The notes under the pieces are model-generated. The model was given only the letters and a program-made list of their open reading frames with translations. It had not been told where the DNA came from and searched no databases. 9,245 nucleotides of DNA from an archaeon (GTDB lineage: Archaea > Iainarchaeota > Iainarchaeia > CSSED10-239). Made by a program: the position numbers and the translations under genes. Positions 1 to 5,207 of this stretch are shown piece after piece; positions within the stretch are counted from its first letter, which is position 1; each line of letters begins with the position of its first letter. The stretch spans positions 1 through 9,245 of the forward strand of contig JAKQTP010000109.1 of assembly GCA_029563035.1 (NCBI GenBank), in the 5' to 3' direction.

Positions 1-210
1 ATGTCGGTATTAGTTATGATTGCCGTTTCTTTTCCCTTGCTGGGAATTTTGCAGCCTTATTTAGAAATATTTTTTGTTGATTATAATATTAATGTTATTA
101 GTTATTTTGTAGAAAATGTTTGGGTGATTTTTGGTTGGCAGTTTGTGGGAATTTCTGTAGTTAATGTTATTGCTAGTTATTTGGCGGTAAATAAATATGC
201 TAAAGTATAA
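1..210 (+). CDS. ftsX: C-terminal end of an FtsX-like membrane protein (partial)
   Basis: Only the last 69-70 codons are in the window. The ATG at position 1 need not be the start, since the gene very probably begins upstream. The visible part holds two hydrophobic segments (about residues 3-25 and 39-63) joined by a short polar loop, and ends in a short basic tail (NKYAKV). This layout, the last two membrane helices plus a tail of the type SSYxAxRKYLK, is what I know of the C-terminus of FtsX, the permease-like partner of FtsE that couples cell division to cell-wall hydrolase activation. It is host chromosome: it lies outside the element and precedes the target tRNA. Identification rests on a short C-terminal piece, so another FtsX/MacB-type permease is possible. 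Confidence 0.5.
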   Translation: MSVLVMIAVSFPLLGILQPYLEIFFVDYNINVISYFVENVWVIFGWQFVGISVVNVIASYLAVNKYAKV

Positions 211-225
211 TTTTTGTTTTAATTC

Positions 226-254
226 TTGACTTGTGGCTAATTATCATTTATTAT
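226..254 (+). promoter_or_regulatory. Promoter of the tRNA-Gln gene
   Basis: A -35 box TTGACT (226-231) is followed after 17 bp by a -10 box TATTAT (249-254). The predicted transcription start near 261 is only a few bases before the first base of the tRNA at 266. Box quality and spacing are those of a normal sigma-70-type housekeeping promoter. Confidence 0.7.
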
Positions 255-265
255 ATTTTTGTTAT

Positions 266-336
266 TCGGGGATCGTCTAACGGTAGGACTCCAGGTTTTG
301 GTCCTGGCTATTGGGGTTCGAATCCCTATCCCCGAG
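266..336 (+). tRNA. tRNA-Gln (anticodon TTG), integration target
   Basis: A full cloverleaf can be folded. The acceptor stem is TCGGGGA (266-272) with TCCCCGA (329-335). The anticodon stem CCAGG/CCTGG encloses the loop TTTTGGT, giving anticodon TTG for glutamine. The T-arm stem TGGGG/CCCTA carries the canonical TTCGAAT loop. The discriminator base is G336 and no CCA is encoded, so the end must be added by CCA-adding enzyme. The last bases of the gene coincide with the left attachment core of the element. The recombinase gene on the other strand runs into the tRNA as far as the D-arm. Confidence 0.95.
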
Positions 337-2031
337 CAATGTCGAACGAACAGGTTGTAAAAAACCCGTTCGTTCTTTGTTTATGGGGGTAAAAGTGGGT
401 TCGAATTTTATTTTTAATTCTTTTATTTTATTATTTCCAGATTCAATAAGCTCTAGATGTTTAGGTAATGAAATCAGCACTTTTTTATCTTTTATTATTA
501 GGTTCGAACTTAATCCAATTAATATTGATTTTTTGTCTTCTATGCTTCCGTTTTCATAGTGATGTTTTGCATAACAAGCAAAATTAAATGTTTTGATGGC
601 TAAGTTTGTCCAATTTTCTGTTCTATTTTTTAATTCTACAATTCTCAATTCAATCTTATTTAATTCTTCTCTTAATTTTTCGTTCTCTCTGCTAAATTCA
701 TAATCATTTAATATTTCTCCATTTGTATTGTTGGGTGATATTTTTAATTGGAGTAGATTATGTATTTTCTTTTGATAGTTTGTTTGTTCTTTTTGTAAAT
801 TTTCTAGTATCAAAATCTGTTCTTCACTTTCGCTTTTGTTTGCTTCTTCTAATTGTTCTAAATACCAGTTTTTAATATCTTCTGATATTTTTATATTATT
901 TAATTTTTCTAAAATTTGTTTATCTATTTCTCTTTCCTCAATAGAAGATTTGCATTGACAATTTTTTCCTTTTTTTGAACAACCATAGTAAATGTACTTT
1001 AATTGGGTTGGATTTTTCATATCGGTTATTTTGGTGTTACAATTAGGGCAAAAATCTTTACGTTTAGATGAAAATTTTGTTTTACATTTAGTGCATATTG
1101 TTTGAATTTTTGTATCGGGAGTTATTATTGAATTACATTCATAACATCTAAATAAACCATATAGAGCACTTTCCTTATCTTTTATTCTTGGTCTAGAATT
1201 ATTTTTTTTCCCTATAATTTCTTGTATTTTGTAAAATTCATCTTTACTTATTATGGCTTTATGTTTTCCTTGATACCAATTGCCCGATCCTAGGGGAAAC
1301 TCATATTTCCCATAATAAAAAGGGTCCGATATAATATCATAAAAAGTGCTTCTGCTTAAAGGCTTTCCCCCTGTTGTTTTTCGTGCGTGCGATCTGTATC
1401 CCCATTCGTTGTTTAACTTATCTAAAATTTGAGATGGTCTATATAATCCTGTTAAAAGCATTTCAAATGATTTTTTTATTAAAGGAAGTGTATTTGGATC
1501 TTCTAATATTTTTCTTTCTCCTTGTTCGCAATATTTATCATTTAAATACCCGGGCTTAGCTATCCCTGGAAACCAGCCTTTTTCAGCTTTTGTTTTTAAC
1601 CCTCTTTTTACATTTTTAGACAAATCTAAAACATATTGATTTGCCATTCCGCTTTCAACATTAAAAATTATAGCATTATCACTTGGCAAATATCGTTTTT
1701 CCATTGTCTGTATAGAATTCAATTTTTCTTTTTGTAAAAGCCATTGAATGTTAGCACTATCTATTGGATTTCTAGACAATCTATCTATTTTCCAACATAT
1801 TATACCGTTAAATTTTCCTTCTTTTATATCAAGAATCATTTCATCAAAACCAGGTCTACCGGGGTCTTTGGCTGATTTTGATTCCTTAATAGTTTTGTAA
1901 ATTTTTAGATTTAAATTTTTTGCTAATCTATTTAATTCTGTTTCTTGAGATTCAATGCTTAATATCTGTCTGTTGTCTTCTTCTGAAGATTTTCTTAAAT
2001 ACATTATGTATTTATCTTTTTCTTTTTTCAT
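277..2031 (-). CDS. Large serine recombinase (integrase of the element)
   Basis: A 584-residue site-specific DNA recombinase that integrates and probably excises the element. The N-terminal resolvase domain (about 8-150) shows YLRKS with catalytic Ser15 and Arg13, and the IDRLSRN motif (82-88). The recombinase domain follows (about 151-280, with KAEKGWFPGIAKPGY and the DPFYYGKYEF region). A zinc ribbon comes next (C296/C299, with C351, C358, C360). It is interrupted by an insertion carrying two further CxxC pairs (313/316 and 328/331). Residues about 385-475 are strongly charged and probably form the coiled coil that controls directionality in this family. The last 17 residues (568-584) are merely the reverse complement of the tRNA. 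The start ATG lies about 28 nt after a predicted transcription start, without a Shine-Dalgarno sequence. Family assignment is firm; the natural C-terminus depends on the integration state. Confidence 0.95.
   Translation of the reverse strand: MKKEKDKYIMYLRKSSEEDNRQILSIESQETELNRLAKNLNLKIYKTIKESKSAKDPGRPGFDEMILDIKEGKFNGIICWKIDRLSRNPIDSANIQWLLQKEKLNSIQTMEKRYLPSDNAIIFNVESGMANQYVLDLSKNVKRGLKTKAEKGWFPGIAKPGYLNDKYCEQGERKILEDPNTLPLIKKSFEMLLTGLYRPSQILDKLNNEWGYRSHARKTTGGKPLSRSTFYDIISDPFYYGKYEFPLGSGNWYQGKHKAIISKDEFYKIQEIIGKKNNSRPRIKDKESALYGLFRCYECNSIITPDTKIQTICTKCKTKFSSKRKDFCPNCNTKITDMKNPTQLKYIYYGCSKKGKNCQCKSSIEEREIDKQILEKLNNIKISEDIKNWYLEQLEEANKSESEEQILILENLQKEQTNYQKKIHNLLQLKISPNNTNGEILNDYEFSRENEKLREELNKIELRIVELKNRTENWTNLAIKTFNFACYAKHHYENGSIEDKKSILIGLSSNLIIKDKKVLISLPKHLELIESGNNKIKELKIKFEPTFTPINKERTGFLQPVRSTLLGDRDSNPNSQDQNLESYR
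330..337 (+). other. attL core (CCCCGAGC) at the tRNA 3' end
   Basis: The octamer covers most of the 3' strand of the acceptor stem, the discriminator base and one further base, and recurs exactly at 9106-9113. To its left is host tRNA sequence. To its right the bases AATGTCGAACGAAC belong to the element. Large serine recombinases need only a short identical crossover region, so a short core is expected. Confidence 0.65.
344..382 (+). terminator. Element-encoded hairpin that can terminate the tRNA-Gln transcript
   Basis: The arms 344-356 (GAACGAACAGGTT) and 363-375 (AACCCGTTCGTTC) are complementary over 13 bp with one mismatch in the plus-strand RNA (a G-U pair in the minus-strand RNA). The loop is 6 nt and TTTGTTT follows. 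The hairpin begins 8 nt after the tRNA, where integration has cut the tRNA off from its original terminator (now at 9121-9147). It also lies inside the recombinase coding sequence and on the element-side arm of the attachment site, so it may also serve as a recombinase binding site. The interrupted T tract makes termination efficiency uncertain. Confidence 0.5.
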
Positions 2032-2065
2032 AGTTTTATTTTTAATTTTTATTTATTAGTGTCGA

Positions 2066-2094
2066 ATTATAGTTGTTTTTTTTAAAAAGGGCAA
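2066..2094 (-). promoter_or_regulatory. Probable integrase promoter, overlapping the upstream terminator
   Basis: On the minus strand a perfect -10 box TATAAT (2071-2066) lies 17 bp downstream of TTGCCC (2094-2089, four of six matches to the -35 consensus). The -35 hexamer is part of the 3' arm of the terminator hairpin at 2084-2114. The predicted start is near 2059, giving a leader of about 28 nt to the integrase ATG. The integrase would thus be transcribed separately from the upstream genes. Confidence 0.5.
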
Positions 2095-2114
2095 CCATTT
2101 TTACTGCCCTTTTT
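2084..2114 (-). terminator. Intrinsic terminator between the small ORF and the integrase
   Basis: AAAAAGGGCA (2084-2093) and TGCCCTTTTT (2105-2114) form a perfect 10-bp stem with an 11-nt loop. Both sides end in A/T tracts, so it can work in both directions. On the minus strand it ends transcription of the helicase/small-ORF unit. The stop codon of the small ORF (2103-2101) lies in the hairpin loop. Confidence 0.7.
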
Positions 2115-2256
2115 TATTCATTGGTTTGTATACTATTTTCATTAGCTGAAAAAAATTTAAAGCCATTTCTTTTGCTTCTTTTTCATCAAGAAAAACCCCG
2201 TAATTTTTGCGGTAAATTTTAGAAAACTTTTCAATTTTTTCTTGGGGCATTTCCAT
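2101..2256 (-). CDS. Small 51-residue conserved-looking protein next to the integrase
   Basis: Reading minus-strand from the ATG at 2256 gives 51 codons and TAA at 2103-2101. The product starts MEMPQEKIEKF, contains SKIYRKNYGVFLDEKEAKEMA (residues 12-32) and ends LMKIVYKPMNKKGQ. From memory this pattern (an FxxIYxxxxG segment, then a DEEA-like turn and a helix ending in IYKPM) resembles small unannotated proteins common beside recombinases in Patescibacteria. It should form two or three amphipathic helices. A second ATG at codon 3 is possible, and no Shine-Dalgarno sequence is visible. It starts 41 bp after the helicase gene, probably in the same transcript, and its stop lies in the following terminator. 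Function is unknown; a DNA-binding or recombination accessory role is only a guess. Confidence 0.7.
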   Translation of the reverse strand: MEMPQEKIEKFSKIYRKNYGVFLDEKEAKEMALNFFQLMKIVYKPMNKKGQ

Positions 2257-2297
2257 AAAGTTGAAAATTCTTTTTCTTAGGAAAACAAATTTTCACC

Positions 2298-3257
2298 TTA
2301 ACCTTTTAAGGTGTAATATTGTTTATTTCCTTCTGCTTGTTTTCTTTCAACTATGTCATCCGAACAGAGTTTATTTATTGCTATTTTTATAGAACTTTCT
2401 CCAATATTTTTTTCTTTTAAGATATTAACAATATCTTTTTGACAAAAATTTTTATTAGTATTTTCTTTTAGTATGTTGATTATTTGCTCTTCTGCTTTAT
2501 CTATTTTATTTTTCTTTTCTTTTTCTTCGACTTCTCCCATATATTCAAATTTAAAAAAGTCATTTTCTGTTATTGCAACTTTAAAAGGCTTGATTTCTTT
2601 ATCGTCTCTTGATTTAAATTGGGTTACTATTATTTCTTCGTTTTTACCATTTCTTCTTATGGATATTCCACTATCAACAAAAGCTAAAGTTTCGCTAGAT
2701 CCTCTCATGTCTTCGCTTGGATTTGGAGCTTTTTCTCCAGATTTTCTATTGTGATGAGAAAAAATTAACGAAATATTATTTTGTTTAAATTTTTTAAAAG
2801 ATCTAAATATCTTTGACATCGCGGTTGATGAATTCTCGTCACCTGAGTGTACTCTTATCAAAGAATCAATAATTACAGCGTTTATACTGTTTTCTATACA
2901 ATATTCTATAATGTTGTCAGTGTATTTTAACTTAAATGACTGTAGGCTCATAACTTCTATATTCATCTTTTTTTTATCGGTCATTTGTTTAAATCTTTTT
3001 TGTAGCATTCTTTCCCCATTTTCCTCGTCTATAATAAGAACTTTTGATTTTTTTACATTAAAATTATTAAAGAAGCTTTGTCCCTCGGCTAGTTTTATTG
3101 CAATCTCTAACAGTACCCAGGTTTTATAGCTAGCTGGATAGCCGGCAATCACAGTTAATCCTCCCTCCGGAACCAATTTCTCTATTAGCCAGGTTTCTTC
3201 TGGGTATTCTTTGGATATTAGCAATCCGAATGGAACGACTTTCATTTTTTCGCTCAT
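2298..3257 (-). CDS. RepA/DnaB-like hexameric helicase (AAA_25-type ATPase) with C-terminal winged helix
   Basis: A 319-residue RecA-fold ATPase. It shows Walker A GYPASYKTW (G39 to T46, with K45/T46), the acidic motif LIIDEEN (74-80), Walker B NAVIIDSL (126-133) and the sensor-like stretch SHHNRKSG (167-174). This order matches the RepA helicase family of small plasmids (RSF1010 type) and related replication proteins of integrated elements. A charged linker (240-256) leads to a C-terminal winged-helix-like domain (about 255-319). The likely role is unwinding of the element's DNA during replication. It has its own leader and follows a terminator, so it is probably transcribed apart from the upstream pair, and it is followed by the 51-residue protein. 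No separate initiator or primase is visible in the window. Confidence 0.85.
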   Translation of the reverse strand: MSEKMKVVPFGLLISKEYPEETWLIEKLVPEGGLTVIAGYPASYKTWVLLEIAIKLAEGQSFFNNFNVKKSKVLIIDEENGERMLQKRFKQMTDKKKMNIEVMSLQSFKLKYTDNIIEYCIENSINAVIIDSLIRVHSGDENSSTAMSKIFRSFKKFKQNNISLIFSHHNRKSGEKAPNPSEDMRGSSETLAFVDSGISIRRNGKNEEIIVTQFKSRDDKEIKPFKVAITENDFFKFEYMGEVEEKEKKNKIDKAEEQIINILKENTNKNFCQKDIVNILKEKNIGESSIKIAINKLCSDDIVERKQAEGNKQYYTLKG

Positions 3258-3276
3258 ACTTTTAAAATTAATTATA
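3253..3276 (-). promoter_or_regulatory. Promoter/leader of the helicase gene, shared with the 5203 operon
   Basis: On the minus strand TATAAT (3276-3271) lies shortly before the start codon. The 19 bases TTAATTTTAAAAGTATGAG (3271-3253), covering the ATG at 3257, are identical to plus-strand 5189-5207 before and over the start of the cargo operon. No convincing -35 box is visible. It may be a promoter, an operator or a translation-start context. Confidence 0.4.
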
Positions 3277-3302
3277 AATTTTATAAGCCCTTGTTTTAGA
3301 AA

Positions 3303-3331
3303 TAAAAAAACTATGAGCTTATACTCATAGT
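3303..3331 (-). terminator. Intrinsic terminator after the 4949-3398 gene pair
   Basis: ACTATGAG (3310-3317) and CTCATAGT (3324-3331) form a perfect 8-bp stem with a 6-nt loop. On the minus strand a run of seven T follows (3309-3303). It lies 66 bp after the stop of the upstream gene and before the helicase promoter, so it separates two transcription units. Confidence 0.75.
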
Positions 3332-3397
3332 CTACAAAATTTAATTTTTTTTAGATGTCCTAATAAGGGGGGGTTAGATATTAGTATTTTTTTATTC

Positions 3398-4114
3398 TTA
3401 TTTTATAAGGCTTATGTCTTTTTTTCTCCTCTTTTTTTCTTCAAATTTTATTTTATTTATCTCATAGTATGCTAGAGTTATCCCCAGTCTCTCTTTTAGT
3501 TTTTGATTCAAGTCTTTAGTTTTTAGTTCTCTGTTATTATATATTAGATTATATATTTCTTCATTTTTTCTTTCTCTAATATTTATTTTTTTAGTATTCC
3601 GCCATTTTATAAGATTTTCAATATTTGACCAGTTTTTATCAATAAAATCAATAACATCATTTTTTGAAGCCAATGTTCTAATCTCAATTTTTATTGGATA
3701 AGCGTATTTATTAACTATTTCATTTATACTTCCTAGTCCAAATATTTCATAATATTGTTTGTCTCTTTCTGACAAATCATTTACATTTATATAGTTATTA
3801 GAAACGAGACAAATATCATTACTAAATATTAAATTGTTTATATCTGATGCTTCTTCTTCTGGTCTTAGTTTTTCAAATGTTTCTACTATTTTATTGAATT
3901 CATTATAGTTTATATTATATTTTAGGCATATATTAATTATTAGATTGTCTTTTTTTTCTAACAAAAAATCATCAACTTTTTCAAGTGGGGTTGTGTTTAT
4001 TTTTATATATCTTTTTATCTCTCTAACAAATTTTTCATTTTTTATTAGATCTTTTAAAAAGTTTTTTATTTTTTTTGATCCCTGGGTTTCTTTTTGAATT
4101 GTATTTTTTTTCAT
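3398..4114 (-). CDS. Unknown protein with a basic, possibly helix-turn-helix C-terminus
   Basis: 238 residues, soluble, very rich in Lys, Asn and Ile. I do not recognise a named family with certainty. The middle (about 139-165, YPIKIEIRTLASKNDVIDFI) looks like a compact alpha/beta segment. The C-terminal part (about 184-238) has the spacing of a helix-turn-helix (EEIYNLIYNNRELKTKDL, then NQKLKERLGITLAYYEINKI) and ends in a basic run KKRRKK. From memory, proteins with this order of segments recur as hypothetical proteins in Patescibacteria mobile elements. It starts 10 bp after the Nmad3-like gene with a hairpin over the junction, so the two are probably co-translated. A regulatory or DNA-binding role is inference. 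Confidence 0.75.
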   Translation of the reverse strand: MKKNTIQKETQGSKKIKNFLKDLIKNEKFVREIKRYIKINTTPLEKVDDFLLEKKDNLIINICLKYNINYNEFNKIVETFEKLRPEEEASDINNLIFSNDICLVSNNYINVNDLSERDKQYYEIFGLGSINEIVNKYAYPIKIEIRTLASKNDVIDFIDKNWSNIENLIKWRNTKKINIRERKNEEIYNLIYNNRELKTKDLNQKLKERLGITLAYYEINKIKFEEKKRRKKDISLIK

Positions 4115-4118
4115 ATTT

Positions 4119-4136
4119 GAAGCATTATTGTGCTTC
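4119..4136 (-). promoter_or_regulatory. Hairpin over the stop codon at the junction of two genes
   Basis: GAAGCA (4119-4124) and TGCTTC (4131-4136) form a 6-bp stem whose loop contains the TAA stop of the Nmad3-like gene (4127-4125). The stem ends 4 nt before the ATG at 4114. A ribosome finishing the first gene would open the stem and expose the next start, which suggests translational coupling. The stem is short, so it could be chance. Confidence 0.35.
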
Positions 4137-4949
4137 TTTTATTATATCATTTTTTACCCAATTTTCAATCTGCTCTTCAGTTTTTTTGTCTTTTGGGCTT
4201 ATAACAAATTCTTGCCCCCTTCCTGCAGATTGAAAGTATTCTTCTCTCCAAGCATTTGGGTGATATGAAATTTTTATTTCTCTAAAGAAGTCGGGAAGGT
4301 TCCAGCGAGATCGAGGGTGGCCATTTTTTGTTAATATAAGGTTATTATTAAATTTTAAAATCTTTCCTTCATTTATTCCTTCGAATTGTTTTTTATTTGA
4401 GGCTATATATAAAGTGTTTGTTTTTTTGTTCAACCATTCAGTTCTTTTTATGTGAGAATGGTAATTTAACCATTTTTCTATATTTTGACTATCTTTTGTT
4501 TTTATAATTTCCCCTATTCTTAAATAGCCAAAAATCATGTGAAAATCTGGTCCAAAATATTCTAGCTGATCTTTTGTGTTTACTCTTGCTTCTCTAAACC
4601 ACCCAAAAAATAAAAAAAGGTCTCCGACAGAGACGCCTTGGTTTTCTAAATGGCTTTGTGAGGCTTCGATTTGGCCGAGGAGTGGCCTCCAGTCCTTGTC
4701 CCTACATTTTATAGTAGAAACCTCTAAGTCTGGGTCTAAATGGCATTTTGTATTTTTATTTATATTTTTAATGCCTAACTCTTTCATTAAGTCAAAATAA
4801 CTTTTGTTTTTAGTAAAAATTAAATCACTATATTTTATAGAGTCTTTTTCGTCTGGGATTGGTAATGAAATTATTTTATTGTCTATTATTGGACTAGGAT
4901 AACCTCCGGCAGTAGAATCAAAACCTTTTCGGCTTAATATTATTTTCAT
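4125..4949 (-). CDS. Nmad3-type (nucleotide modification associated domain 3) protein
   Basis: 274 residues. The N-terminus MKIILSRKGFDSTAGGYPSP is what I remember as the hallmark of the Nmad3 family, defined by its association with DNA base hypermodification genes. Further family-like blocks are CHLDPDL (69-75), SHLENQGVSVGDLFLFFGWF (99-118), HMIFGYLRIGEI (137-148), RSRWNLPDFF (213-222) and SAGRGQEFV (241-249). The protein has family-like full length and should be a single globular domain acting on nucleotides or DNA; its reaction is not known. Usually such genes sit among modification or restriction genes, but none is visible here. It is the first gene after a structured leader with an intrinsic terminator 15 bp before its ATG, so its expression is probably attenuated. 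Family assignment is from memory of motifs. Confidence 0.75.
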   Translation of the reverse strand: MKIILSRKGFDSTAGGYPSPIIDNKIISLPIPDEKDSIKYSDLIFTKNKSYFDLMKELGIKNINKNTKCHLDPDLEVSTIKCRDKDWRPLLGQIEASQSHLENQGVSVGDLFLFFGWFREARVNTKDQLEYFGPDFHMIFGYLRIGEIIKTKDSQNIEKWLNYHSHIKRTEWLNKKTNTLYIASNKKQFEGINEGKILKFNNNLILTKNGHPRSRWNLPDFFREIKISYHPNAWREEYFQSAGRGQEFVISPKDKKTEEQIENWVKNDIIKEAQ

Positions 4950-4963
4950 ATTTTTTGATTAAA

Positions 4964-4989
4964 TAAAAAAGGACAACCTTGTGGTTGTC
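4964..4989 (-). terminator. Intrinsic terminator directly before the Nmad3-like gene (attenuator)
   Basis: On the minus strand GACAACC (4989-4983), loop ACAA and GGTTGTC (4978-4972) form a perfect 7-bp hairpin followed by C and six T (4970-4965). The Nmad3-like ATG is at 4949. There is no room for another promoter between the T run and the ATG, so transcripts of that gene must read through it. Its 5' arm is also part of a competing long stem. Confidence 0.75.
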
Positions 4990-5098
4990 ACACCCAATCG
5001 GGCAGGTTATGCCTAATTGTTTTTTACAAGGTTGCCCATTTCTTGGCACAACCTTGCAAATATAGAATATCCGCATTTTTATTGATTGAGTGTGACAA
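4965..5098 (-). ncRNA. Structured leader RNA / attenuator with mutually exclusive stems
   Basis: In minus-strand RNA, P1 pairs UUGUCACACUCAAUC (5098-5084) with GAUUGGGUGUGACAA (4999-4985): 15 continuous pairs, one of them G-U. The G-U is a C/A mismatch in plus-strand RNA, so the fold favours minus-strand transcription. Inside P1, P2 pairs CAAGGUUG (5056-5049) with CAACCUUG (5034-5027), and a small hairpin GGCA/TGCC follows. The last five bases of P1 (GACAA) are also the 5' arm of the terminator at 4989-4972. CAAGGUUG occurs again inside the terminator (4981-4974), so the P2 3' arm could capture it instead. This is the architecture of a transcription attenuator or riboswitch. I recognise no known class. 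An independent small RNA ending at the terminator is the alternative. Confidence 0.6.
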
Positions 5099-5141
5099 TT
5101 TAAGATTAACACTAAAAAAATAAAAAAACAAGATAATATTT

Positions 5142-5170
5142 TTGATTTTTATAGTAAAATATGGTATTAT
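5142..5170 (+). promoter_or_regulatory. Promoter of the plus-strand cargo operon
   Basis: TTGATT (5142-5147), a 17-bp spacer and TATTAT (5165-5170), preceded by TGG as an extended -10 element, make a good sigma-70-type promoter. The predicted start near 5177 leaves a leader of about 26 nt to the ATG at 5203. No Shine-Dalgarno sequence is present. It lies back to back with the promoter that must drive the minus-strand leader RNA, for which I found only weak candidates. Confidence 0.6.
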
Positions 5171-5188
5171 TATGTGGATTATAATAAA

Positions 5189-5207
5189 TTAATTTTAAAA
5201 GTATGAG
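5189..5207 (+). repeat. 19-bp leader/start repeat, inverted copy at 3253-3271
   Basis: TTAATTTTAAAAGTATGAG around the ATG at 5203 is identical to the minus-strand sequence around the ATG at 3257. Both copies have TATAAT just upstream, and the two proteins both begin MSE. A related TTTAAAAGTTATG precedes the gene at 8520. The repeat is AT-rich, so its weight is limited. Confidence 0.5.

Noticed and set aside
1374..1559. Plus-strand open frame inside the recombinase gene, and similar ones at 311-559, 2473-2754, 2911-3129 and 4576-4800.
   Set aside because: All lie opposite confident genes, have hydrophobic or low-complexity translations typical of AT-rich antisense frames, and show no promoter or family motif.
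3360..3384. CTAATA/TATTAG inverted repeat with a run of seven G in the gap after the 3398 gene.
   Set aside because: The stem is short, the loop is long and no T run follows on the minus strand; the G run is unusual here but supports no specific function.
4918..5112. A 64-codon minus-strand frame starting at a GTG (or 52 codons from an inner ATG) over the leader RNA, with several cysteines.
   Set aside because: It overlaps the Nmad3 start in another frame and runs through the terminator. Its repeated KVV segments are explained by the repeated pairing arms of the RNA. A leader peptide cannot be excluded.
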